64,000 nt of DNA. Origin: Coprothermobacter platensis DSM 11748 (lineage in GTDB: Bacteria; Coprothermobacterota; Coprothermobacteria; Coprothermobacterales; Coprothermobacteraceae). The translations under genes and the position numbers were made by a program. The notes beneath the pieces are model-generated. The model worked only from the letters and a program-made list of their open reading frames with translations. It searched no databases and was not told the origin of the DNA. Each line of letters starts with the position of its first letter. The stretch's first letter is position 1. The DNA lies in NCBI RefSeq assembly GCF_000378005.1, contig NZ_KB899040.1:938145-1002144 (forward strand), written 5' to 3'. Of the stretch, positions 25,225-33,952 are shown piece by piece.

Positions 25225-27119
25225 GGAAGGGTGATTTCCACCTTTCTCGTAGAATCAGACCAAGCAACAGACAACCCCATAGATTCTACGATGAATCTAA
25301 CAGGCACTACCATCACACCATCGATTATCTGTGGAGAAGCGTCCACTTTAAGTGGACCACCATCAACCATAGCTGTGGTGCTATCACTCCATAACTCTAC
25401 GATATGCCCCATACCGCTAATGGTAACCATTTTCTGACTCTCGTCCCATCCCACGCTGTAACCAAACGCTTCTGAAACAACCCTAATAGGCACCATAGTT
25501 CTGCCATTAATTATAGTGGCTGTTACATCCATGTTTTTTGTGACGTCATTAATAGAATAGCTTTTATTACCAACTTGGAATACAACATGCACTTGAGGCA
25601 TTAAACCGTAAACACCATCTTGCGCGAGCAGGAAAATATTGCCATTATCTGATACCATACTTTCTACGTTTTTAGGATAATTTCCGTAAACAATTCCAAC
25701 ATCTTTTATATCACCCGAAGAAACAAGGTAGATAGAAGACGCCGTACGCACTAAAACGCCTTTATCTGAAGGAAGTACTTGTTGTATAGGGCTCTGAAAT
25801 TTATAAGTCTTTGGGCCAACGAGATAATTTCCACTACTGTAATACGTAACGCCGTTAATTATAGCTACATGCTCCGCAGAAAGTTCTGTAGAAATATTAG
25901 AAATAGTACCTAAAGACAGTAATTTTATACTGTCTGCCGTGGAAATAAAATACCCTTCACCTGTGTAACCATAAGACATTATCGCCGTCGTTTGAAACCC
26001 ATAAAGAGGCTTTCCAGAAGAAGCATCTACCACTAAGACACGTGGTCGATTCAAATTGTCTTTCACGCGCACAAGCAAATAACCTTCCTGCATATCGCCA
26101 AAACCATCGAAAATGGTGCCCTTAACCGTCCGAACAGTTCCGTTCCACTCATAACTACTACCACCAGATTCCCAAGACAGCATGCCATTACTACGCAAAA
26201 ACGTTGTTTGTTCATATTGATCAGTCCAGCTGCTTGCAGAATATGTCATTCTGTAACTATCCCAAGCTAAGGCAGGGCCAGGCAATAATTTACCGTTAAA
26301 TGGAGCACGAATCTGGCTTGAGTATTTTGTCAGTGTAGTTCCCTTAAGTTCAAATGTTCCAGAAGGTTGCACCAGAAACCCGCCTTCAAGAAGGGTATTA
26401 GGAGGAACTGTTGCGATATTTACATGCCTTTCTCCGTCAAACGATTGCAAATGGTTCGCAGAAATAAAATAAAGCACGTTTTGATAAAAAGAAACACTGG
26501 TTACATCATTATAAAATTCACCATTACCAACGGAAAGGACATCCGACCTGAGGCAAGCAATTTCATTATTAGAAAGTACCCAAGCCATGTCACAAACACG
26601 CTCATCCACAAGTTGGCACGATGAACCGGTACATTTATTCACCCCTTCAGCAGTAGAAACAATGGCACGTCCAGATGTACCTGTTACGGATATTACTCTT
26701 GCAGGCACGGAAGAGACCTCACTCAAAACCGCACTTTTCTGCGCCGAATAAATGTGGTTACCCTTCCAAACCCAAACGACACCATGATCAAAGGAAATGC
26801 CATCATAAGCTCCTAATGTTTTCCATTGTCCATTTTCCATTACCTTTACGTTGCCTGAATAGTCCTGAAGGAATAGTGTAGAACCCGTCATAGCAACATA
26901 TGAAAAATCATTTCCTTTTAAGGATAGAGTAGCTCCACCAGGAAAGAACACAGTCATGGAAGAATCTAAATAACCTAACTGCCCATTATCGTCGAAAACG
27001 GAGACAACAAAATGATATGGCGTATAGTTGAACCAACGTTGCTCGCCTGACGTTTGCGCAAAGATGGGTTGAGTGCATAACAGTATTAATACAAGGCTCA
27101 AGGATAGAAATTTCTTCAT
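25221..27119 (-). CDS. Secreted surface protein: beta-propeller-like region plus copper-amine-oxidase-N-type stalk domain
   Basis: A 632-residue exported protein. A signal peptide (about residues 1-21, ending IFAQ) is followed by about 480 residues of short repeated beta-strand segments that look like a degenerate propeller. The C-terminal 140 residues hold a Cu_amine_oxidN1-type domain, with GRTMVPIRVVSEAFGYSVGWDE and a second copy VMVVPVRFIVESMGLSVAWSD; this domain is common on the surface of thermophilic Firmicutes. No enzyme motif is seen. The ATG is six bases after TAAAAT, which overlaps the uvrC stop, and has no SD. Function unknown; cell-surface display is inferred. Confidence 0.75.
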   Translation of the reverse strand: MKKFLSLSLVLILLCTQPIFAQTSGEQRWFNYTPYHFVVSVFDDNGQLGYLDSSMTVFFPGGATLSLKGNDFSYVAMTGSTLFLQDYSGNVKVMENGQWKTLGAYDGISFDHGVVWVWKGNHIYSAQKSAVLSEVSSVPARVISVTGTSGRAIVSTAEGVNKCTGSSCQLVDERVCDMAWVLSNNEIACLRSDVLSVGNGEFYNDVTSVSFYQNVLYFISANHLQSFDGERHVNIATVPPNTLLEGGFLVQPSGTFELKGTTLTKYSSQIRAPFNGKLLPGPALAWDSYRMTYSASSWTDQYEQTTFLRSNGMLSWESGGSSYEWNGTVRTVKGTIFDGFGDMQEGYLLVRVKDNLNRPRVLVVDASSGKPLYGFQTTAIMSYGYTGEGYFISTADSIKLLSLGTISNISTELSAEHVAIINGVTYYSSGNYLVGPKTYKFQSPIQQVLPSDKGVLVRTASSIYLVSSGDIKDVGIVYGNYPKNVESMVSDNGNIFLLAQDGVYGLMPQVHVVFQVGNKSYSINDVTKNMDVTATIINGRTMVPIRVVSEAFGYSVGWDESQKMVTISGMGHIVELWSDSTTAMVDGGPLKVDASPQIIDGVMVVPVRFIVESMGLSVAWSDSTRKVEITLP

Positions 27120-27128
27120 AATTTCATT

Positions 27129-28916
27129 TTACCCCAATTCGTCGGGATGAAGCGCTCTGTACAGGTTCTCTGCTACTTTGGCTGGTAAGCCACCTTTCTG
27201 AATGAGCTCATCTTTGCTTGCACTTTGCAAGCCTACCATGCCTCCAAAAGTATCTATAAGGTTACGCCGTCTAACTTTGCCGATGCCTGGTACATTCAAC
27301 AATATATCGCCAAAGTCCTCTCTAAGCTTACGATGATATGAATTAACCCATCGATGTGCTTCATTCCTAATGGTCTGAAGAATTTGTTTTCCCACATCTT
27401 CAGGAGGCAATATAATGGGGTCATCTTTCCACGTCACAAAAAATCTATCGTCAGGCTTGGCTATTGCTACAGCAGGAACATGTATTCCAACTTCGTCCAT
27501 GGCTCTTTCTACCACATTAAGATGTTGTTTCCCACCATCTATGAGCATTAGATCAGGTAGCCCTGTATCTTGCTCCTGTAATCGACGTAGAACAACTTCA
27601 TACATAAAAGAGAAATCGTCTTTATAAGAACCTCTTATCCTATAGTGCCTATACCAAGGCGTATAAAACTGCCCATTTATATAAGCTACTTTCCCACCTA
27701 CCCGCTCACTTCCGAAAAGTTGTGCCATGTCGAATCCTTCTATACGTGTAGGCATATGTTCCAGATGAAGTTCCTCTTCAATACGGAGCAAGCCCCGTTT
27801 TATACGTTCGTTACCTTCGTCACGCTCGAGCAAACTCTCAGCATTTTCCTGCGCAACCTTCAACAAAGCATCCCATTCTGGAGGCACCATTTCCACAACA
27901 ACTCCATGTAATAGTGCAACCTCCTTAAGTTTTGATGCTACATCTGATGGCGTGTACACTACTATGTTCTCCTCATGATATACACGCACATAATCTCTAA
28001 AGAAACTATCGATAATTTCATCGAGTGTAACTACAGAACCTGAAGAATACTTTAATCCGAAAACGTTCGTAATCATGCCATCCCTAACAGAAACCACAAA
28101 ACCTGCCCCTATATCATCTTTAAGAGAAAATGCCATGACATCAGCACTCCCTCTTACATTTGCTTCTCTCTGCATGCCGATACGTCTGACAGTGTACAGT
28201 AAATCCCGGAGGTCTATTGCTCTTTCAAAATTAAGGTTTTTAACTGCTTCATCCATCATTTGCCTAACTTTTGACTCAACTTGAGCGGTATCGCCATTCA
28301 AAAACCTTACAAACATTTCCACACGCTGCCGGTACTCCTCTGGACTTATAGCACCCACGCAAGGTGCTGAACAACGCCCTATTTCGTAATACACACAAGG
28401 GCGTGTGCGATTCTTTAGAGTCCCTCTGCATGACCTTATTCCAAAAACTTCTTCTGCAATCTGCATAAGATTCTTCAGATCACCACGGATTTTCCCGGGA
28501 AGATCAGGTACCCTTAAAGGTACAAAGGGACCAAACAATAACTGCCCAGGTTTAGATTTCCTCTGCCTAATGCGTACAATTTCAACGCTGGGATATGTTT
28601 GATTCAAGTCAATCCGTAAGTAACTGTATCCTTTTCCATCTTTGAGAAGGACATTGTAAGGAGGGGCATATTTCTTTATCAGGGTTTCTTCCAGTTCTAA
28701 GGATTGGCGTTCGTTTGCTACAATTATCCATTCCACCGTTTCCGCATTGCTAACGATGAGGTATTCTTTTTGACCTGGCTGACTACGAGCGTAGTCAGCC
28801 AGTCGGTTGTGAAGATCTGCTGCCTTGCCAACATAAATTACCTGCCCGGCTTTACCATGAAAAATGTACACGCCAGGATTATGTGGAGCAGCCTCATGAA
28901 AGTCCTGTTCGATCAT
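27129..28916 (-). CDS. uvrC: Excinuclease ABC subunit C
   Basis: A 595-residue nuclease that makes both incisions in nucleotide excision repair with UvrAB. The N-terminal GIY-YIG domain shows PGVYIFHGKAGQVIYVGKA. A cysteine group (CRGTLKNRTRPCVYYEIGRCSAPC) is the conserved cluster-like region. A UVR helical hairpin for UvrB contact lies near residues 205-235. The RNase H-like half starts at RIEGFDMAQLFGSERVGG and continues with LMLIDGGKQHL. Tandem HhH motifs end the chain (NVPGIGKVRRRNLIDTFGG). Length is normal. Its ATGA start overlaps the stop of the lytic transglycosylase gene. Confidence 0.97.
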   Translation of the reverse strand: MIEQDFHEAAPHNPGVYIFHGKAGQVIYVGKAADLHNRLADYARSQPGQKEYLIVSNAETVEWIIVANERQSLELEETLIKKYAPPYNVLLKDGKGYSYLRIDLNQTYPSVEIVRIRQRKSKPGQLLFGPFVPLRVPDLPGKIRGDLKNLMQIAEEVFGIRSCRGTLKNRTRPCVYYEIGRCSAPCVGAISPEEYRQRVEMFVRFLNGDTAQVESKVRQMMDEAVKNLNFERAIDLRDLLYTVRRIGMQREANVRGSADVMAFSLKDDIGAGFVVSVRDGMITNVFGLKYSSGSVVTLDEIIDSFFRDYVRVYHEENIVVYTPSDVASKLKEVALLHGVVVEMVPPEWDALLKVAQENAESLLERDEGNERIKRGLLRIEEELHLEHMPTRIEGFDMAQLFGSERVGGKVAYINGQFYTPWYRHYRIRGSYKDDFSFMYEVVLRRLQEQDTGLPDLMLIDGGKQHLNVVERAMDEVGIHVPAVAIAKPDDRFFVTWKDDPIILPPEDVGKQILQTIRNEAHRWVNSYHRKLREDFGDILLNVPGIGKVRRRNLIDTFGGMVGLQSASKDELIQKGGLPAKVAENLYRALHPDELG

Positions 28917-29605
28917 CTTGTCACAGCTTGTGTAACGTCCCGAGCATAAAGTTTTACCCGTGACACATACTCGCTAACAAAGTTGTTACCGTCATAAATT
29001 CTACTGCTATAACCCGAACTCTTGAGTTGTGTGACACCTGTGAGGTAAGAAGCTACTGCGAGATCCAATGCCTCAGATGAACTATCAACGTGCCCGAGCC
29101 AAGCCTCGTAGTTGTCGTTCAAATAGAGTAAGCCAGCGCAAGCATTCTCATAAGGATCAAAAATATCATCCTTTGAAAATAACTTGGGAAATGCTTTTAC
29201 ATAAGTCCTAAAGGTGCTTGACAGCAACTGCATAACGCCCTTAGCTCCAGCGCTGGAAACATCTTTCGGATTAAAATTGCTCTCTGCCTTTATCACACCG
29301 ATAAACACTGCAGCAGACAAATGATTTGGATTACAACTTCTATATGCCTTACCTAAAGCCAATGCAACATTTGCACTGGCCCCTGCTTGCATTGCCATCT
29401 TTTCTACCAAGAACGGCTCATTCCTATTTACTTTACCGCTCGTGGAACTTGCGCTTACGCTTATTTGACAAGAATTTCCTGGCTTACTCATGAGTAGTGC
29501 TTCTTCTCCTACAGGCTTAGCTTCTATCACAGGTGGCAACACAACTAACAGGATAACCATGACGAGTAGTAATAGCACCAGTAGGGACCACATTTGCAAC
29601 GGCAT
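28913..29605 (-). CDS. Membrane-anchored lytic transglycosylase (SLT/GEWL domain)
   Basis: A 230-residue protein with an N-terminal membrane helix (about residues 5-25) and a goose-lysozyme-like SLT domain. The catalytic Glu is in VIKAESNFNPKDVS, followed by the family sequences SAGAKGVMQLLSSTF and DPYENACAGLLYLNDNYE. It would cleave glycan strands outside the membrane. The ATG has a strong SD (AAGGAGGTG). It is the first gene of a unit that runs into uvrC. A TATAAT box on the minus strand at 29647-29652 can serve it. Confidence 0.87.
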   Translation of the reverse strand: MPLQMWSLLVLLLLVMVILLVVLPPVIEAKPVGEEALLMSKPGNSCQISVSASSTSGKVNRNEPFLVEKMAMQAGASANVALALGKAYRSCNPNHLSAAVFIGVIKAESNFNPKDVSSAGAKGVMQLLSSTFRTYVKAFPKLFSKDDIFDPYENACAGLLYLNDNYEAWLGHVDSSSEALDLAVASYLTGVTQLKSSGYSSRIYDGNNFVSEYVSRVKLYARDVTQAVTR

Positions 29606-29646
29606 AATGCTAACACCTCCTTAAAAACTTAAGCTAAGGTCCTTGG

Positions 29647-29652
29647 ATTATA
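29647..29652 (-). promoter_or_regulatory. -10 box of the lytic transglycosylase-uvrC operon
   Basis: TATAAT on the minus strand, about 42 bases before the ATG at 29605. A second TATAATCC copy lies at 29697-29702 next to the recF stop. No clear -35 is seen for either. Confidence 0.5.
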
Positions 29653-29704
29653 CCATATGGGAGTATGCCGTATAGTTAAGGGACATAGAAGATTGGATTA
29701 TACA

Positions 29705-30745
29705 CTAAAGACTCGGAGTTATCGTACCTTGGTCACAGATGAGTATGTTGTAATCTCTTCCTAAATTTACTTGATCCCAGCTTTTTGTCGTTGCCGCTAT
29801 AATCTGACGCTCTGGAAGTAGTTTGAGCATGCGCTTCCACCTTATATCGTCCACATTAGCATTAAAGTCATCCAAAAGCAGCAAAACGTAACCATTCTGT
29901 TCATGTACCAACTCTGCTGTTCTTACGAAAATGAACGTAAGCAACGTTTTTAGAAAGCCTCTTGAACCGAACGTATTTACGCTTTTCCCATTTACCAATA
30001 AGGAGATCTTGTCACGGTGATAACCAAACATGGTAAATTTCTTTTGCATTTCCAACTGTAGATTACGAATGTCACTGCGCTCTGTGGAGAAAGAAAACCT
30101 GTAATCCCCTTGAAAAACATAAGCGAACCTAAGGTTTAAGGACGCTTCTACAAGTTGGAGGAACTTTACTCTCTTGTCACGCCACTCTTCTGAAATAGCA
30201 TCAATACGTTCCGTTAGAACATCGTTCAGCGGTTCGTTAAGGAACCCTGAAGACAGCATAGCATTGCGTTCAGCCAGCAATTTCCTATATTCATTTGAAA
30301 GCTTCAAATTCTTTATATCACTAAGCTCCATCAACCGATCAAAGAGCCTGCGTAATCCAGCGGCCGTTTCAACCAAGTTTAAATACTCATCACTATAATA
30401 GAGCACTTGTCCAGCGAGAGGTGTTTCGGCACTGCTAATACGTTCCCCATTTAAGGTAAAACTTCTGGATTTTGGCTCCACAGATGCTCCAAAAAGCAAG
30501 GTAGAGCCGTCAAATTCCAAACCTACCTGAGTTTGATTTTCTCCCCACTTTATAAGATCTGCAACGCTGCGAGTTCTGAATGAACGACCAGTGGAAGCAA
30601 GAAAAACAGCTTCCAAGAAAGACGTCTTGCCCTGCATATTCTCGCCTACGAGAACAGTCAGACCATCAGGAATTTCTACCTGCTGATTTTGCAGGTTTCT
30701 GAAGTTATAAACTCTGAGAGAACGAATTCTCTCCACGTACCACAA
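29705..30745 (-). CDS. recF: DNA replication and repair protein RecF
   Basis: A 346-residue SMC-like ATPase that loads RecA at gaps with RecOR. The N terminus has SLRVYNFRNLQNQQVEI and Walker A GENMQGKTSFLEAV. The ABC-type signature appears as FGSRGFLKTLLTFIFVRTAEL and Walker B as VLLLLDDFNANVD. Size is close to other RecF. Start codon is TTG at 30745 (GAGAGGA eight bases upstream) or GTG at 30736. The gene overlaps the end of the HD hydrolase gene by about 40 bases. It is in an rpsA operon rather than beside dnaA and dnaN, where recF is often found. Confidence 0.93.
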   Translation of the reverse strand: MWYVERIRSLRVYNFRNLQNQQVEIPDGLTVLVGENMQGKTSFLEAVFLASTGRSFRTRSVADLIKWGENQTQVGLEFDGSTLLFGASVEPKSRSFTLNGERISSAETPLAGQVLYYSDEYLNLVETAAGLRRLFDRLMELSDIKNLKLSNEYRKLLAERNAMLSSGFLNEPLNDVLTERIDAISEEWRDKRVKFLQLVEASLNLRFAYVFQGDYRFSFSTERSDIRNLQLEMQKKFTMFGYHRDKISLLVNGKSVNTFGSRGFLKTLLTFIFVRTAELVHEQNGYVLLLLDDFNANVDDIRWKRMLKLLPERQIIAATTKSWDQVNLGRDYNILICDQGTITPSL

Positions 30746-31286
30746 GGGATAAATCCTCTCCCAATAAACTACTTACTTCGTCATACAGTTTAAAAAAACG
30801 CTCTGACAACGGAGTCGTATCAAATTTTCGCTTAATATCATCAATAAACTCACTTTTGGACGCCATTCTATCACCAAATGCTAAATTGTCAACAGCAGCG
30901 AGAATCTTTTCTTCCAAAGAAACAGGCACATAAGATCTTACCGGCAAGCCAAAACCTTTCGCTTCTTCCTCTGTCAGACCTGCTCCGATATGGCGTTCTA
31001 CAAGATTAGCCACTTCTTGAGAAAATCCTTCTCTCAAAACAATTTCTGATCCTATGACCCCATGGGAAATATCGTGTGTAACGCTCCGACCTATGTCATG
31101 CAGAAGTGTACCAGTAATTAGCAAATCAACGTCAATATCTACACCCTTTTTTTGAAGAACCGCGATAACGCGAGCCACACCTAAAGCAACCGCCTCGATA
31201 TGGCGCCTTACGTTATCAGGCAAGTTGTATTTGTCATACACAGCATAGATTCGCTCTAAGTCTACGTTCGAATCTATGCTGTGCAA
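30705..31286 (-). CDS. HD-domain phosphohydrolase (HDIG type)
   Basis: A 193-residue metal-dependent phosphohydrolase. The first His is in VRRHIEAVALGVARV, then LLHDIGRSVTHDISHGVIGSE supplies the HD pair and a later His, consistent with an HDIG domain. The last 50 residues are a helical tail. Substrate is unknown; related proteins act on nucleotides or RNA ends. The start is TTG, following rpsA after about 20 bases, and the gene overlaps recF. Confidence 0.82.
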   Translation of the reverse strand: MHSIDSNVDLERIYAVYDKYNLPDNVRRHIEAVALGVARVIAVLQKKGVDIDVDLLITGTLLHDIGRSVTHDISHGVIGSEIVLREGFSQEVANLVERHIGAGLTEEEAKGFGLPVRSYVPVSLEEKILAAVDNLAFGDRMASKSEFIDDIKRKFDTTPLSERFFKLYDEVSSLLGEDLSLVVRGENSFSQSL

Positions 31287-31306
31287 AAGCTCTTCTAACA
31301 GCTCGC

Positions 31307-32986
31307 TCAGAGAGAAACCTCCCTACCGAGCAAATTGCCTAAAATATCCGACAGTGTGAATTTATCGTCACCTTGTTCTGAGAGAAACTCTTGCAGTTCT
31401 TCGCGTTCCTTATCTACATGAATAGCCTTAACGGATAGAGATATGCGTCTTCTCTCTTCATCGATACCTATGACCTTGGCTACGATTTCGTCGCCCTCAT
31501 TAACAGCGTCTTTAGGATCGTCGATCCTTCTAGTAGAAAGCTGTGACACATGAATAAAACCTTCTACACCTTCAGCAATTTCTACAAAAACACCCTGAGG
31601 TATAACGGTTACGACTTTTCCTCTAACCAGTTGTCCGGGCTGTATGTTTTGGGCTACTTCTTCCCATGGATCAGGTTTTGTATCTCGCATGGATAATGTT
31701 ATCTTCCTGTCTGTAGTGTTTATGCCCAATACGATTACTTCGACTTGGTCACCAACTTTGACAATTTCACTAATGTCTTTGAACCGCTTCCAGCTGACAT
31801 AACGGCGCGGAACCAAACCTTCTACACCTGGAGCGAGCTCTACAAACACACCAAAATCTGTTATGTTCACTACGGTTCCCTGGGCATGCGATCCTACTGG
31901 GAAATCCTTTTCCACGTTTTCCCACGGGTCTCCCTGGGCTTCTTTGATGCTCAAAATCAAATCCTGCGTTTCCTCATTAAAGCTGACAATTTTGGCTTTT
32001 ACGTGATCGCCTATTTTGAATAAGTCCTCTGCCTTTGCACCACGTTTCCATGACACTTCTTGAGCGGGAACTAAACCGGTAACCCTATCCACAAGAAGCA
32101 AAAGACCACCACGAAGATATCTAAGCACACGTCCGCTAACAATATCGCCCACAGCATGCTTTTCAGCAAAAAGCTGCCATGGATTCGGTGTGGCTAATCT
32201 AATACTGAGCGTCATTTCTTTCTTCTCATCATCGACGGAAAGAACTTTCGCTCTGACAACATCACCGCGACGAAATACACGAGCGATATTCTTTATAGGT
32301 CTCCAATCAAGTTCATCTTTCGGGACAAAACCTTCTATATGATCACCTAAATCAACGAAAATACCTTCATCCGTTATTCTGCTTACGTGCCCACGGACAA
32401 TGTCACTGTCTTTAAGATGGTCCCAAGATTTCTCAGCTCGTTCCTTCTGCTCTTTTTCCAGTACTTCCCTTTGTGTGAGAATAACTTGGTTTTTCCTACG
32501 GTTAACTCTTAATACCTTCACACGTAATGTATGACCAATATATTTTTTTGTATCACGAACAAATCTAATATCTAACTGAGAAGCAGGTACATATCCAAGA
32601 ATGCCCGAACCAAGATCCACAAAAACACCTTTATCGTCAGCACTCACAGCCTTGAGTTTTCTTACTTCTCCGCTCTTTTCCCATTCCTCAACATCTTTCC
32701 AAAGTTTCCTGTATGCTGCTCTCTTCTGAGAAACAGATATGTACCCTTTATCATCGTTTGTCTTTGTAACGATAACATCTATGCTTGTGGGTACATTTCC
32801 CTCCTGTACTTGATGGATCAATTCACTGGTGCATTCTTCCAAAGGAAGAAAAGCATCATATTTACTCGCAATATCTAACCACAGCCCATCCACATCAGCG
32901 CGTAATACCGTACCTTCTACAAGATCGCCTCTTTCAGCCATTTCTACATCGAATTCTTCGTTGAAATTGTCTTCACGGGGTTCCAC
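31307..32986 (-). CDS. rpsA: 30S ribosomal protein S1, six S1 domains
   Basis: A 559-residue protein with six consecutive S1 RNA-binding domains of about 75 residues, starting near residues 19, 100, 190, 275, 360 and 445. Each shows the pattern G-x2-V-x-G-x-V followed by GVFVDLG or similar and ending V-KA-K-x2-x-D-x4-x3-LS. The full six-domain form is like E. coli S1; many Firmicutes have only four. It helps bind mRNA to the ribosome. The start is GTG at 32986, nine bases after AGGAGG; an ATG between the two opens only a six-codon frame. It leads the rpsA-HD-recF unit. Confidence 0.92.
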   Translation of the reverse strand: MEPREDNFNEEFDVEMAERGDLVEGTVLRADVDGLWLDIASKYDAFLPLEECTSELIHQVQEGNVPTSIDVIVTKTNDDKGYISVSQKRAAYRKLWKDVEEWEKSGEVRKLKAVSADDKGVFVDLGSGILGYVPASQLDIRFVRDTKKYIGHTLRVKVLRVNRRKNQVILTQREVLEKEQKERAEKSWDHLKDSDIVRGHVSRITDEGIFVDLGDHIEGFVPKDELDWRPIKNIARVFRRGDVVRAKVLSVDDEKKEMTLSIRLATPNPWQLFAEKHAVGDIVSGRVLRYLRGGLLLLVDRVTGLVPAQEVSWKRGAKAEDLFKIGDHVKAKIVSFNEETQDLILSIKEAQGDPWENVEKDFPVGSHAQGTVVNITDFGVFVELAPGVEGLVPRRYVSWKRFKDISEIVKVGDQVEVIVLGINTTDRKITLSMRDTKPDPWEEVAQNIQPGQLVRGKVVTVIPQGVFVEIAEGVEGFIHVSQLSTRRIDDPKDAVNEGDEIVAKVIGIDEERRRISLSVKAIHVDKEREELQEFLSEQGDDKFTLSDILGNLLGREVSL

Positions 32987-33088
32987 CTTTCATTACCTCC
33001 TCAAACTTTTCTTAGAATTTTCACCCTACTATACGAAATGAAATTCTTCACAAATATATACAACAATACATTTTAACACCTAAATAAG

Positions 33089-33952
33089 TTAGCCACTCAC
33101 CTCTTGAAAGCTCACATCTTTCACAACATAGTGACCATTTTCTAAAGAACAGGTAAATGTACCATTAACAAGCACGACGTCACTCGTTAAAGATGAACTA
33201 CCGGAGGAGCTACTGCTAACTCCAACACGCGTATAACTAACGTGAACTTTGTTTTCGTTGGAAACATCGTTTTTATCCAAAACAGGGACAAAGAATAGTC
33301 CTTTCGTTGCAAAGCCCTGGGTAAATTCCAAATCCATGCTGGCAAGAAAATTAGCAAGACCATCATCAGGATTAGATGAAATAACTTTCTTCACATAGAA
33401 CATGTTTCTCGACATTAGCGCGTCTAAGAATGAAAGGACAGCATCTTGAGGGGTGTCAGCAACTACCTTAACGCCACTTACAAAATAATCGTTACCATTT
33501 TTTTCGGTGCTGATGATCCAGTGTATATTTCTACTGACTTCATTTTTGTCATCATAGGCAGAGTACAACGTCACCACACTGCCAGTAACTTCAACCTGAT
33601 TATCTCCAATCGTTTTATAATGAAGTTTCCAGTTAGTCCACTTTAGTGGATCCTCCACAGACGCCACAGGTATGCCCTCGCTATCTGCTGTAACCTGCCG
33701 CATGCTTTCAATAGAACTCAATATAGATTGAAAATAAGCAGTATCCATACCATCTGACATTTCTTCAGTACTAACTTCTTTCATGGCAGCGATATCATAG
33801 TTTGCCCATGCTTCAACGAATTTTTTGGCGGCTTTGGCAGGAGATTTTTGACCAGATAAAAACCATATACCACCGACGATTACCACAACTAAGACAACGC
33901 CTATGACAATGTAAAAAAGTGTGTTCTTTGCTTTACTGTTCCTCTTTTTCAA
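33089..33952 (-). CDS. Membrane-anchored protein of unknown function
   Basis: About 287 residues: a basic N terminus, one membrane helix (about residues 13-34), then an extracytoplasmic part beginning KSPAKAAKKFVEAWANYD, which resembles NTF2-like or DUF4878-type domains that open with a helix of this kind. A second similar stretch occurs at DTPQDAVLSFLDALMSRN, so there may be two such domains. A Ser-rich patch (residues about 245-260) looks like a linker. The likely start is TTG 33952, because GGAGGTG precedes it; the longer frame from ATG 33970 has the SD inside it. It overlaps the end of the NYN gene by 20 bases. Function unknown. Confidence 0.65.
   Translation of the reverse strand: MKKRNSKAKNTLFYIVIGVVLVVVIVGGIWFLSGQKSPAKAAKKFVEAWANYDIAAMKEVSTEEMSDGMDTAYFQSILSSIESMRQVTADSEGIPVASVEDPLKWTNWKLHYKTIGDNQVEVTGSVVTLYSAYDDKNEVSRNIHWIISTEKNGNDYFVSGVKVVADTPQDAVLSFLDALMSRNMFYVKKVISSNPDDGLANFLASMDLEFTQGFATKGLFFVPVLDKNDVSNENKVHVSYTRVGVSSSSSGSSSLTSDVVLVNGTFTCSLENGHYVVKDVSFQEVSG

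Noticed and set aside
32965..33000. Six-codon frame starting at ATG between the rpsA SD and its GTG
   Set aside because: The ATG is only two bases from AGGAGG, too close for initiation, while GTG 32986 is well spaced.
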